A stretch of DNA of 64,000 bases from Narthecium ossifragum (GCA_963920575.1 OY986967.1:26279384-26343383); one strand, 5' to 3'. Counted from the first letter of the stretch, positions 30,124-42,377 are shown. Translations and numbers: made by a program. Notes: generated from the sequence alone by a model not told the origin.

Positions 30124-30224
30124 TTGCCGGTCTATGGATTTTCTCGTCAACAGTTTGTTTTCTTCTCGATTGTTGATGGATTTTATCATTGGGGGTGCCT
30201 TGGCAACAAGTCCGATTGTTGATA

Positions 30225-30818
30225 TGATCAAATTGAAACCTGACGCAGGGTAACGTGGACCTCTCTATGGGAGAGACAAACAGATTTCTCAAGGGGAAAA
30301 ACCAAAAACCCTAACTTTCATTAATCATCAAAAACTCCCTTTACAAACCCTAAGTCCTCCTTTTATAGGTTTAAGGATAGACCAGACCAACTCAAACATG
30401 GACTCAAACATTATTATCCTAATCCAAGTACTAAACCCGGAATTCCAAGAGGAGAAAACCTATTAGAAATAGGAAATTTGCCAAAAATAGAAAGACCCGA
30501 ACAAACTGTCTAAAAAGGAAAGTTTTTCACAAAAACTGAATTTTAAGACAAAAGAAAAGAAATTTGGAGATTCGGAGGTCAAGGTCATAGAGAGATCTTC
30601 GATCTTTGATGATTCTTGACGGGCTCGTCGAGCCGGTCGTTTCGACTGGTCGCACGCTCCGATCGGACGTCGTGGGCGAAAGTTATTCCCATCCAACGGT
30701 CGGGGTCACCCGAGATCTGAGTCGGACGGATGGGGTCCGAATGCGTCCAGATCGCCTCGGGAGCTGCTCCGGATCGGACTCGATTAGGTCCGGCTTGGTC
30801 ATGCATCAAAACCTGACA
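30225..30818 (-). mobile_element. Solo LTR, 594 bp
   Basis: On the minus strand it starts TGTCAGG and ends TTTGATCA, and is flanked by perfect 5-bp repeats tgata (30220-30224 and 30819-30823). A TATA-like box (cctataaaagg on the minus strand, near 30370) suggests minus-strand transcription. No internal domain is present. Confidence 0.7.
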
Positions 30819-30823
30819 TGATA

Positions 30824-31659
30824 CAGGAAGCAAACAAAGGGAAAATAAGAGTAAACACAAACAGGAAACAGAAAGAGGACAAACGAAGGAAGACACGAAT
30901 TAAGATGGTTTGGAGATAAATTCTCCGATATCCATGAGACACATAGTAGAAAATATTAAACAAAAGAAACCAAAATTACATGGTTGAGGTATTGGATCGC
31001 GCTTGTCGTAGAAGAATGGACAATCCTAATACTGGTTCTCTTCAATTCCATCCAGATATTTCCTCCCTTGACAAGTTGGGTCATATACATTTAAGGTGAG
31101 CTTGAGAAACAAATTATTTAACAGAACACTCTGTTCAGGCGAAAATATACACTATCTTGGGCTGACTACCTGAAGTTCTTTGAGACAATTTATAGTCATT
31201 GGTCTATAATGGATCAACATGTCGCCAGCCTATGTCATTGAGGCCATTGGACATCTTTGGCGATTGACTGGAAGCATATAAATTGATGATCATATAACAA
31301 AATATAACAATATAGTAACACGAAAAGAAACACTACATACATAGTAAGAATATGATGACATAAATGAGCTTTTTATACTGTACAATTACAATATTGACAG
31401 AATACAAAGAAACATCACGTCACACATACATGGTTACACTTCGAAATTCATAAAAACAATTTTTTTCCTAGGAATATTGGGTCTAACTGTTTGCAATTCA
31501 GTAAGAGAGATGAATCCAGATTTATGAAATTTTCAGCCAAAGAATGATAATTCCTTCATCGAAACAAATCTTGCTCAATCTCAAATCAGCAACCCATCTG
31601 TACAGTGGCAACATCCTGCAACTCTTAGCATTCACACAAACACACAGGTTTGAAGCTTT
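30824..31659. other. Spacer 3' of the BTB gene
   Basis: AT-rich with no coding signal. The stretch next to 31660 is expected to hold the 3' UTR of the BTB gene on the minus strand. Confidence 0.5.
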
Positions 31660-34057
31660 TTAGAAGCCATTCCATGCAGCAAGAACCTCGTGGAAGATCT
31701 CAGCTATGACATCTCTATCTGCACTCTGGAGGTACACATTGAAATCGTCACGAATCTCGTAAATCTTGCCAAAGCTCACTAAGTATCTCAAGCAACAACT
31801 TTTGAGCTTTGGCAACCTGTAAAGATATGCAGTTTGTAGCCTTTCGAGTACATTCTTGGTGTCAATGTCTTCTAAGAGGCTCTCATGGCATGCCTCCTTC
31901 AGTTCGGCGATGTCATACTTATCTGCAGCTCGGAGGAGGGCAAGGCGGTGAGCAAGGAACTCATCGGCCTTGAAGATGCCATAAATGTAGTTGAGGAATG
32001 CTTGACATGCCTCAAATGACATGTCTGAGATGTTCACTGTGGATAGCTCCTTTTCTTTGAGGTTGTGAGAGAACATGCTGCGGAAGACAGGGGACCTTGT
32101 GGCAAGAACAGAGCGGTGAGCACCGATGGTGCCATCAGTGGCATTGATGGTGATGTCAGTGTGTATGCCTTCGGATAGCATTCGACCGAGGGAACTGAGG
32201 GCTGTGGCTATTGAGTGCTTCTCAATGCGGTAACCACTCCAGATGGAGGAGGGCTCTCCTCCCTATGGATCAGAGAAGGGATTGGTGTCAGGTATTGTGA
32301 CTTTGTGAGACAATAGAAATGAATAAAAGAAGCTGTGTATCTCTTTCTGTTTTGTATAATTTTCTGAACATTAATTCGTTCAATTTGAGACATCTTAGGA
32401 GTACCAACAATCTACTAAAACACCGTTGGCAACCTGTTTATTGATAATTGTGGTGCAAGTAATCGGCCCTTTAGCAACTCAAGATCCCCAAAAGTAGTTA
32501 AATAGATGCAAATATTCAACATAAAGAGGCCAGAGATGGCTAACAAAATGCTGGATTTCAGCAAATCAAGGACATCGAATGCTGCACTCAAAAGCAAAGT
32601 GGAGCCCGGAAATGATGAATATAAAGAATATTACTGATGTTTGCTCAAATTACCATCGAGAGGGGCACAAAAGGCATTACTTACAGATGGAGGCACTATC
32701 TTGAGATCGAGGAATTCCACATCGATGATGAACCTACCACTAAGGAGGGAATCAACCGCCCAAACAAAGTCGTCGTTGCTTTTTAACTGCTTATCACAAA
32801 TTCCTGCACATACAAGATAGGGTTTACTTGTTGGGCCAAACACCACTGAATCCTGGCAATAATGAGAAATTATGCACTGCTTTGCCTCCAGATGGATATA
32901 AGTTTATATGAATCGAGCAAGAGACTTGACCAATAAATAATATCAGGTAGAAAGGTTAGAACTTGGCAAGTTCACATGAAATGCTTGCAAAAGAGATAAA
33001 ATTAGCCATTCTGAGATAGCATAATACAGGATTTCCAATTTTCAAGTATATCTCTCTCTCTGTCTGGACTTCCAAACACTCACGCAATGTAATTTGCACT
33101 TTTAACTTTCTAAAAAGAGAAGGATAGAACAGAGGAGGACCTGGATGAACAAGAGTCTTGCGATTTGGTGCCGATGGAGATACGAGTTTGATGATGAAGG
33201 AAGCTATGGGTGGCTGCTCCCTGGTCACACTTGATCCCTCTGGATATAGCTTCACAAACATCTGCCTATTCCTCTCCACTGTCAGATACCTGTAATTACT
33301 AGCCATCATTAGTATGAGAAAAATAATTTCCTAATATCTCAATCCATTATTGTCCAACCATAACAATTAATTCCACTTCAGAGTAGATCTGAGCTTAAAC
33401 AAAAAAAATCAAAGATGTAGAAAGTTGCAGGTTTTCCAGTTTTTTTTGTTCAATTGTAAAAAGAAACATATCTCTTATTCAGTAGAATAAATGAATAATT
33501 CCAATCTCCGGAAAGAGGAAACAGATGCAAATAGCTGCTTTTCCTATTCTTTTCTTCAAGAAAGAAGAGAGCCAAAATTGGAACTTTCTTGCCTTGTATT
33601 CATTAGTTCTTGGAAGGAAAAGAAGCAATCAACTTAATCAAAATAGAAGTTGAATATATTAAGCGTTTTAGATTGAAACTGAAAAAATAGCCTATTTAAC
33701 TTATAAATCAATCCTAAACATGAAAATATACAGATACATAACAGAAACCTAACTTTCCAGAACACTTCAAGATTACAGCTTTCTTCCGTTTTCTGCACTT
33801 CCAATCCAAAAGAAGAGATGCCAAAGTCCCCAAATCAAGAAAAATGCAAACCCGAAAAAAAAAACTGAAATCTTTTCCCATATTTCAAGAGAATCCAATC
33901 CGGAAAACCAGCAAAAACCACTAGACATGAAGCTGTACCAATTCCATAAGCCGATCCGGAAAGGGTCGGACTTCCGATAAGTGCACGACGACAGGGAGTC
34001 GATCCTCCACTGAGCCAACCTCGGCGCCGTCTCCACACGGTACGCCGACTCACTCAT
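31660..34057 (-). CDS. BTB/POZ domain protein (At1g21780-like)
   Basis: Four coding exons on the minus strand: 34057-33939, 33289-33141, 32803-32685, 32262-31660. Together they make 990 nt (329 aa), all junctions in phase with GT-AG sites. The N-terminal half (VETAPRLAQWRID, then YLTVERNRQMFVKLYPEG, GRFIIDVEFLDLKI) matches the MATH-like region of Arabidopsis At1g21780-type proteins (about 326 aa). The C-terminal half is a BTB domain (HTDITINATDGTIGAHRSVL, SMFSHNLKEKE, YDIAELKEAC) with a BACK-like helical tail. Proteins of this type bind CUL3 and present substrates for ubiquitination. I chose the Met at 34057 because no in-frame ATG is visible in the GC-rich leader before it. The gene looks intact. 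Confidence 0.93.
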
Positions 34058-34720
34058 CCCCCCCGCCGACGAAGACGCCGCCGCCGAAATGGCTGCAGTG
34101 ATGTCATTGATGCAATCGAACAGTCCCAGCAGCTCCCCCGCCTTTCCCAGGTTTGCTCTCTCTCCTCTCCCCCCTTCTCCTCATAAAGAACCAAGAATTC
34201 TACTACCAAAACACCAATAACAACAGCAAGGTTTTCTACTACTAATAGTGTAATACCACTATAAAATCTACGATAGAGAGAGAGATGCCTTGTGGGGTTT
34301 AATGGTTTTATAGGATGAAAGAAAGCAAGAGGATGGGGATTGCTTCTACGCTAGAAGAGGGATAAGGATTGAAGAGAGGGATTGGAAAGATGGGATTTTT
34401 AATGGGGTTATAGTGCTTAGAGAGGGAAGGAGGGAGAGGAGAGGAGAGGAGGCAGGTGGTGGATGGATCCTTTTTTACTTCAATGGAGTGTTATTCCATA
34501 CTTCTCCACTGAGGTGGGTGGAGTGCTATCGGGGAACAAGAATTGGTGCTTTGGACTATGGAGGAGGGTGATATGAGATCTTGTTTGCACCATATGGTTA
34601 TGGAACTGTTTTAATTGCTCTTTTTTCGTTTGTTAGATTACCAAATTAGTGTCAGGAAAGTAAGCAATATAAGCTCTGGGTTGTCAATCTTTTTGGCAGA
34701 AGATAAAGATTACCAAATTA
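34058..34720 (-). promoter_or_regulatory. BTB gene 5' leader and upstream region
   Basis: GC-rich leader near the ATG, then a purine-rich block (34300-34450) on the plus strand, then AT-rich sequence. A piece of about 76 bp containing ccaaattag and gaaagtaagcaatat is repeated imperfectly. No other gene is seen. Confidence 0.45.
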
Positions 34721-35343
34721 GCGCCTGTTTGCAGGGGTGAGCAACATCGAATCCAACCCGAAGAACCGAACCGAATTAGTTCAGTCCATTCGGTTCGATC
34801 TTTTCGATTTTTCGATTCGGTTCGGTTTTGACATGTATGAAAAGTTCGGGTTTCGATTCTTTAAAAAAAGTTCGATTCGGTTCGGGTCAGAACCGAAGTT
34901 TTCATACATGTCTTAGCCTATGAACCTATAGTCTAAAAAGTTCGATTCGGTTCGGTTCCAAAAAGTTCGGTTCGGTTCGGAACTGAACAAAAGTTCGGTT
35001 CGGTTCCAAAAAGTTTGGTTCCAAAAAGTTCGGTTCGGTTCGGTTCGGTTCGGTTCCTTCATAAGTTCGGTTCGGTTCTCTAAAAACAGAATCGAAAAAA
35101 ATTCGATTCTGGACCGAGAACCGAATGCTCACCCCTACCTGTTTGGCATGAGGTTAAGGGGTTAAGGCTCTCTTTAACCCCCCTTAACCCTCGTTATCCC
35201 CACACTTATCCTCAAATATTAAAAGCCATCACCACTCTATTTTTTTTTATTCTCATTCCTTAACCTTAATTCAGAATAAACTAATCTCAAAATCTCTTAA
35301 TTCCTGTTAATCCGGAATAAGTTAATCCTGCACCAAACGGAGC
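34721..35343. mobile_element. Tourist-like MITE interrupted by a hAT MITE
   Basis: Ends are gcgcctgtttgg on the left and gctccgtttgg on the inverted right, flanked by TTA on both sides (34718-34720 and 35344-35346), the PIF/Harbinger target duplication. Removing the inner insertion and its duplicated 8 bp leaves about 209 bp, a normal MITE size. Confidence 0.8.
34732..35137. mobile_element. hAT MITE with 8-bp TSD, nested
   Basis: A 406-bp element with ends caggggtgagca and (inverted) taggggtgagca, flanked by perfect 8-bp repeats cctgtttg (34724-34731 and 35138-35145). The interior is built from the repeated hexamer-like word ggttcg and its complement, in opposing blocks, and can fold back. 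Confidence 0.88.
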
Positions 35344-35346
35344 TTA

Positions 35347-35771
35347 GTGTTAGGAAAGTAAGCAATATTATAAGTTTTGTTCAGATTTTGAATTGGTGTG
35401 GGACAGTTGGCTAGCTTACGTCGGTAGTCCGAATCTTGACTCCGTCAATTTTATTATTTAATTAAATATTTCACAAAACAGCAAGCATTGTAAATGCGGT
35501 CTGGTTTTTTGTAACCTTGGGTGATGGTTTTTTACAAGATTAGAATCGTATTTTTCAGAAAACACGACGCCACAAAATATCATGTTTAGTCTTATTTTTT
35601 TATTACTATGGTTTAGAAAACAGTTTTTAAGCATTCACTCTCACAAAAAAAAAAAAAAAAAACGCATGCTCATTTAAATGAAAAATAAATGACACTAAAA
35701 AGAATACATTTCCTAAACTAATCACCCCTTAAATTATCGAGAGAATGGCCAATAAGGGTAGAAAAAAAATA
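35347..35771. other. AT-rich spacer
   Basis: No gene or clear element. It contains a poly(A) run near 35646-35662. Confidence 0.45.
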
Positions 35772-36034
35772 GGGTTAATAACATCTTACTCCCCTATAGT
35801 TTGAAAATATGTCAATTTACCCCGTATATTTTAAAACGTGACAAAACACACCCTTGATTTATCAATGTGGTCGTATTATACCCGATTGACCCCCTATATA
35901 TGGGGTGTGTTTTGTTACATTTGGGTGTAATACGACCACATTAATAAATTAAGGGTGCGTTTTATCACGTTTTAAAATATAGGGGGTAAATTGGCATATT
36001 TTCAAACTATAGGGGAGTAAAATATTGTTAACCC
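35772..36034. mobile_element. Foldback MITE with ~110-bp arms
   Basis: The two halves are nearly perfect inverted copies: ctcccctatagtttgaaaat appears in the left arm and its complement in the right arm, and the pairing continues to the centre. The element starts and ends with gggttaa/ttaaccc. Both sides have aaaaaaata, a possible 9-bp target duplication, although its A-richness weakens this. Confidence 0.8.
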
Positions 36035-36079
36035 AAAAAAATATGGTTTGGTATTAGGGCCAGCTTCTTTTTTCATATG

Positions 36080-36660
36080 GCAATAGGGGCTGATGGGCCA
36101 AAAATGCCCCCCAGCCCCCTCATATCCCCCCCTCCCAAAGCCGGCGCCGCCCCCCTTTCGGCCGTCCCGCCCAGATCCGGCAGCCCCCGCCTTCAGATCC
36201 GCTGCCCCCGCCCAGATCCGGCATCCCCCGCATCCGGATCCGTCGCCCCCGCCCCGGATCTGGCGTCCCCGCCCCATATCCGGTGTCCGCCGCCCCGGAT
36301 CCTGCGACCCCACCCCAGATCTAGCGTCCGCCGCACCAGATCCGCTGTCCCCGCCCCGGATCTAGCGTCCTCGCTTGAGATCCACCACCCCCGCTCGACA
36401 TCCACCATCCCCGCTCGAGATCCACCGCCCCAGATGCACTGTCCCTGCTCGAGATCCACCGCCCACCACCCCAGATCCGGCGTCCCCGCCCCGGATTTCT
36501 CGTCACCCGCCGTCCAGATCCCGTCCGACCCCGGATCTCTCCTCACTCTCCATGCCATCCTCAACACCGCCGGAAAGGAACTCGCCGATCCAGTGCCCCC
36601 CCCCCCCCACCCCCCCCCCGTGCCGGCGGCCTCCAGCACCCCACGCCCTTTTTTCCTTGT
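36080..36660. repeat. C-rich degenerate minisatellite
   Basis: An abrupt GC-rich island of degenerate units (around 20-30 bp) built on cccgccccggatc and agatccaccgcc, ending in a C homopolymer block near 36596-36618. It leaves long Pro-rich frames on one strand and Gly-rich frames on the other, a by-product of composition. I do not call a gene. Confidence 0.8.
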
Positions 36661-36839
36661 TTTTTAATTTTTTTATTTTTGAAAAGTAAAATCGGATGTT
36701 CCTTTTTTTTTTTGAATTTTGACAAGTAAATTATATCTCTCAATTGTACAATTGTTAATTTTTGTAATTTAGATCAAATTTATCACAAACTGATTCTTAA
36801 TTTGTTAACTTAAATATTGACTAAAGTTACTTTCCACAA

Positions 36840-37225
36840 ATCTACAATTGAAAAAAAAGTGAAAAGTAACTTGTACAAGTTACTTTCCATTTGTACAAGT
36901 TACACTTGTACAATGTAACTTGTCACGTTTACAAAAAAATGAAAAGCAACTTGTACATATGGAAAGTAACTTGTATAATTGTAAAAATAGTGGAAAGTAA
37001 CTTGTATAATTGTAAAAATAGTGAAAAGTAACTTGTACAATTGTAAAAATAGTGAAAAGTAACTTGTTTATTTACAAAAAGAAAAAGAAAAGTAACTTGT
37101 ACATTTACAAAAAAATGGAAAATAACTTGTGTCACCTGTTACTTTTCATTGATTTAATTTGGAAAGTAACTTACTTTCTATTGGTTTAATATGAAAAGTA
37201 ACTTATTTTGCATTAGGTAGTTACT
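36840..37225. repeat. AT-rich minisatellite of gaaaagtaacttgtac units
   Basis: About a dozen copies of a core gRaaagtaacttgta. Four of them (36955-37075) form a regular array of about 31 bp containing ttgtaaaaatagtg. Further copies toward 37225 are degenerate and some are inverted. Confidence 0.85.
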
Positions 37226-37424
37226 TTTCACTGGAAATACGAATAGTCACTAAGAATATGAACAGTCACTGAAAGGACATTTTAGTATTAAAAAAAGTGT
37301 TTTCTCTAAATGTCTTAAGGAAAAGTTATTTGATATTTTGGACAAATATTTCCTTCTCAAAGTCTTAATTGCCAATTAACTGTAAATTATCCTGCCTAGA
37401 TGACCCCTTAAATTGTCAATAGGG

Positions 37425-37591
37425 CAGCCGTTGGATGGATGTATAGGGCCACGTAGGCTATCTTATGTGGTCCCCATCTCATTTAAATGTGCGGCTCTAT
37501 TTTGTCAATAGAAAGGACAATTTAACTATACCGTTCCCTTTTCTTTACGTTGGAAGTCTCTGTATATGCCAAGATCACATCAAATCATACT
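37425..37591. repeat. Left arm of a distant 170-bp inverted repeat
   Basis: Inverted and about 80% similar to 43619-43787. Shared words include acaatttaactata, cttacgttgga and atatgccaagatca. It may be one TIR of a transposon later split by the LTR and MITE insertions. Confidence 0.75.
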
Positions 37592-37682
37592 TGACAAAAT
37601 TGCTCGCATCTGTGCCTATATGTATTAAAGAAAACTTATAATAAATGGACTAGGAATTATTACAAGTTCTCAACTTCTCGTT

Positions 37683-38175
37683 CTAATTTATAAAAGTTCT
37701 ATTACGGATTTTTTTTTTAATCTCGACATACAATGATGACAACATTGGGTTCAGGATTAAGGAGAATAGAATTAAAAGTAAGTCTTTTGGATCGTTAACA
37801 ATTAAAAGAATATAAAAATGATGTATTCTAAATGTTTTTTTCTCGGTAATATAAATTGAAATGTAATATAAGGGATTTAACAATGAATAAATAATAAAGA
37901 GTGTTATGTGTTTAGGATGCAGTGGCACTACTGCAACTGAACTAAATGGTAAAGTGGAACCGGATGAGTCACCAATAGATGATCCAAAACCCAATGATCC
38001 ACTTCTAATTGAGGATGCTCCAACCTGAAGAAGTTGCAGTATTAATAAGAGTGTTAGAACCAACCGAGAGATTTTTGGGACTTGCTAATTGAAACCAGCA
38101 TCTAGTGTATTAGATCATAACCAGTTGATTGGGTAGGTGTTAGATAAGGATAAGCTGGTTGTCCATACTCTCCAA
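37683..38175 (-). other. Coding-like fragment between the inverted repeats, unidentified
   Basis: The minus strand has short exon-like patches: an open patch near 38130-38178 (YGQPAYPYLTPTQ) and a Ser/Gly-rich patch near 37935-38030 (GASSIRSGSLGFGSSIGD) preceded by a pyrimidine tract and cag. They do not join into one frame and there is no start. I do not recognise the parent gene; it could be a captured gene fragment or chance. Confidence 0.3.
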
Positions 38176-39054
38176 TTGTGTAACGACCCGAATCCTGAAG
38201 AGGAAATCTTGTCCTCTAACATCACACGAGACGAAACACACAGACTAATTATGCTTGACTAAAAGAAATATTATATTAAAAAAAAAACTCTTACTGACAA
38301 TCAATTAAGACAATGTTATGGAAAAGAGAAATTGACTAATAAGCAACTCGGACCTTAAACTGAAATAATCTTTCTAAAAAGTCACATAAAACATGATTAA
38401 ACTGAAAGAAGCTATAAACTAGTTCTAAACTCTTCACTTCTCTACTCCCATCCCCGCGCCTACGCAGAATCTTGGGTATCTGAAAAAACCATCTATCTCA
38501 TGAGCATAAAGCCCAGTAGAAAACAGCACATAATAGAATGATATCCAAACAAAAGTGTTCGCAAAACAAAAACTGAATTAAAATACATCATTTGTGAAAG
38601 AGAATGATCACACTTTATTAAACTTAAAAGCTGAACTTTTCATGCCCATAAATCACACTTAAAGATCTTGCATGATATGAACTTTGATGCATGATATAAT
38701 GATATGCATCTTTTTGGCTCTACCGCCTAGTACTATAGCAGTGTCTGGTGATAGCACCCCACGTGCACTTGGGATAACTATCCTTACTCATGCTAGCATA
38801 AGGTCGAGCCTCGGCTCTTTCGGACTCAAACGCCCAGGACCAACAGTTGGTCTCGATCAAACAATGGACCCTTAGAAGTACTCATCCTTAGCTGCCCAGC
38901 CACAACAACTAAGGACATCTCATATCTCATTCCACCTTGGTGGCAACTTTTGCTTGGCAAACATGCACACTATGCACATGCAATGCTTCTGAATAATTAC
39001 TTAAGCATGCTAACACTTATGCATAGAGATGATCATGCACAATGCTACACTCTC

Positions 39055-41490
39055 TGTGAGGGCCCGTCCCTCTGACCTGGCTCGACCGCGTGGGTTGAGA
39101 GCCGGTTTCCGGTTGGTTTGGTTCCGCGTCAGGCACGATCGGGCGATCGTGTGACGGTTTTGGACCCCCGGGGGCATTTTGATAAATATGCCCTCTGGTG
39201 GTCGGTTTCACACCCGCGTTCCACACACTGACCTTGATTGATGTATGTGTTTGATTAGAATCCCTAGGGTGCGTCCGATCGGAGGATCGGAGCTCGATCG
39301 GGAAAGATCGAATCGGACGGCTGAGATAGATTTGGATTTTCTATATAAGCCAAGTCCCTTTCTTCTCTTTCCTTCTCTCCTTCACCTGTCGTTCTCTCCT
39401 CCCTTCTCTCTCTCCTTCAGCTGAGGTAGGGTTTGGAGACTTGGTCTTCGGAGCTCGGATCTTGACGGCTTGACCAGCGGGACGCGTGGAGGAGCTACCC
39501 TAATTGCTCAAGTAGGTGTTTCTACCTCGATCCTTGGATCGGGTTCTCCTAGGATAGGATTATTGTACTTTCGCTGTAGGAATACTTGTTAGAAAGCTAT
39601 GTAACTCTGTGTGTATGTGATGTTGTTCATTTCCGGTATTCCTACGCTGCTCTTTCCGTATTCTAACGGTTGGTTTCCGTATTATCGCCGTTTTGCCGAT
39701 TTTTGTCCATTTAGACCTAGATAGGAGATTTAACCGTCAAAAGCTGGATTTCTTCATTCCATTAGCTTCCCCATGGTTAAATACACTTGCTTGCAAAATT
39801 TCATCTTATTCCAACTCGATTTGATCATTAAAATCCAAGAAATTGGATTTCCGGCACTGTTCTGAGGAACCGTGCTTGAGGCTCGACGGTCGATCGGTGC
39901 ATCGACCGTCTAGTATCATTTTACTCTTTCCTGGCCTGGCGGTCGACCGTCGGATCGACCGTCGCATCGACCGTCGGGCTCTGTCGGGATTTTAGACTCC
40001 CACGGTCGATGGATGGATCGACTGTGGGATCTTCTCCTTTTCGCCATTTACCTAACGGTCGACCGTCGAATCGACCGTCGCATCGACCGTCAGGCGCTGT
40101 TTGGTTTTGGGCTTCTCAGGGTCGATGGGTGGATCGACCGTCGCCCTTGGTTTTCTTCGCTTTGGTCTCACGGTCGATCACCGGATCGACCGTGACATCG
40201 TCCGTGCGCTCACGATCGATCCTTGGATCGACCGTGACATCGTCTGTGACCCCTTGGACTTGGTTTTCTGATTTTTCTTGGATGGATTTGATTGGTGTTT
40301 AACATCTAAACGTGTTGGGATGTATGCATGTGAATTTTACGGGGTTTTCAAGGGATTTTCATCGGTTTTGAGGATCGATTCGAGTGTTCTTTCCTTTTGA
40401 GAAAACCTATGGTTGCTATTGCTTTTGATGCTTGTTTAGATGTAGTTAAATGCTTAATGGTGTGCTTAACCATTAGCTAGCTATGAGTGCTAGCTAATGA
40501 GAAATTGTGGAACCTTAGCCTCTTGCCGGCGAGTGCCGAGTGCTATTGTATATCTGTTGGACTTGTAACTGATGACGTGACATGTAGAGACATCTAGGAT
40601 AGATGTTTGCATAAGATCATGCATTCTGTGCATTAGAGGCATTTGAGGTTAGGCGGGCGATGGTTTGGGTCGCCGATCCGAGGCTCTTGGGTAGCTCGGA
40701 TCTAGCCTTAGGGCCGTGACTGGGTAGTCAGGAATAGGGTGTGATCTTGGATCATCTGAATCTCTTGTGATTGGGGATTGCGATAGTTGACTCAGATCAG
40801 TGTTTGAGGTTTAGAGGTCGTGTTGTCTTCCAAGGCCAAGTGTTAAGGATGGATGTTGATGTGTTCCTGACGTGGTTCCCCAAGGCTTGGTATTCCAACT
40901 TGGGTAAGGGTGATCTTGCATGTTACTGTTCCTTGGCCTCCTAGTAACTTGTTCAGGAGAGAGGTTTCATGACAGGAGCCCTTGGGACATCAACTGGGTT
41001 ATGGGACCCGTGGCATCCGTTAGACTTAGGCTGGGAGACAACATTGTTGTTGTTTTTCTCCTTTCAGTGTGCCGTAGAGTAGAACCCTACTGAGCTTATT
41101 GCTCACTCCTACCCGGGCTGCGTTTGCAGGTGCATGCGGCAGTTCTTCTTCTCTGGACCCGGCAGGATCGGCCTTGGGCGGCGCGAGTACATCCAGGGGC
41201 GCTTGAGGTTGCTGAAGGATGATCTGTTGTACTTTTTTATATATATATATATGTTGTTGTAAACATTTTGAGAACCTTTGGAATTTTGTATAAATCTGTC
41301 TCTTGGGAGCTTTTGTATTAAATCTGAACTGTACAACTTGATGATATATTATAATTGAATCTGTTCGCCTCTGGAATACAATTGTTTAAATTATCCGTCT
41401 TTTCCGCTTTGTATCGCGCCGATTGAAGTTGAATAGTGATAGGACCCTCACATCCCGCCTTGGATGTGTTTTCTGGGTCGGGGTGTGACA
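39055..41490. mobile_element. Inner solo LTR nested in the outer LTR
   Basis: It starts TGTGAGGGCCC and ends GGGGTGTGACA, flanked by ctctc and ctcac (one mismatch). It is 2436 bp with no internal coding domain. A TATA box (ctatataagc, 39341-39350) followed by a pyrimidine-rich stretch suggests plus-strand transcription. Confidence 0.8.
39885..40255. repeat. Array of cggtcgaccg palindromic units in the inner LTR
   Basis: About seven irregular units of roughly 55 bp, each with a pair or triplet of acggtcga / tcgaccgt words, many forming the palindrome cggtcgaccg. It lies about 550 bp downstream of the LTR TATA box. Confidence 0.85.
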
Positions 41491-42030
41491 CTCACATGAT
41501 ATGTTATGCACCAAAAACATGATATCATAAATCAGTAGATGGATGCATACTACTTGACATTAATCATACGTAGAACAACAATAAGGAATGGATGGAAATT
41601 TGAATTCTAACTTGATGTAATTTAACTGCGTACCAGCTAAGGTATCCACACGATGAAAACTATGGATTTAGAAATAAGCATTAAAGGTTATAAATCCAAA
41701 ACTATACTACATCACTGGAAGTACCCTGAGATATAAATACTTAATAGACCAATTTACAACTACATGATGCATGCTTATAAGTATATCTTTCCATTACTGC
41801 CCCTTTCTAACTTTCTTGCTGTAAATCACTAAAGCTTATCTATCTACTGTAGTTTCCAACATCCGTTTAGGATTAAAACTCATGACTACACCCTCTCATT
41901 AGTATCATCTTCTAATATGTAGTGAACTGAATTTTAAGGATGTAGAAATCAGCATAGCTTGTCTATCTACAAATCTGAAAATCTGTAGTTATAAAATCTG
42001 CAACCAAACCATGGAAATCTGCTATAAAAA

Positions 42031-42377
42031 TATTTTGAAAATCTGCTATCAAACTCTAAAAATCTGCTATGTATCTACTTGGAAAACTGTAACATGCGAT
42101 AACAAACATATATCTCATTAGTTAACCTAAATAGCTGCTAGATGAGCATAACATTATTGTGTTATACTCTGACAATCTACCATAGAACCATCAAAGGACT
42201 GCTATTTTGAAAATCTGCTATCAAACTCTAAAAATATGCTATGTATCTACTCGGAAAACTGTAACATGCGATAACAAACATAAATCTCATTAGTTAACCT
42301 AAATAGCTGCTACATGAGCATAACATTAGTGTGTTATACTCTATGACAATCTGCCATAGAACCATCAAAGGACTGCT
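42031..42377. repeat. ~171-bp tandem duplication inside the outer LTR
   Basis: Two adjacent copies beginning tattttgaaaatctgctatc, about 95% identical over their length. Confidence 0.9.

Noticed and set aside
36193..36639. Gly-rich minus-strand frame of 148 codons
   Set aside because: It is the complement of a C-rich minisatellite; equally long frames exist in other registers, so composition explains it.
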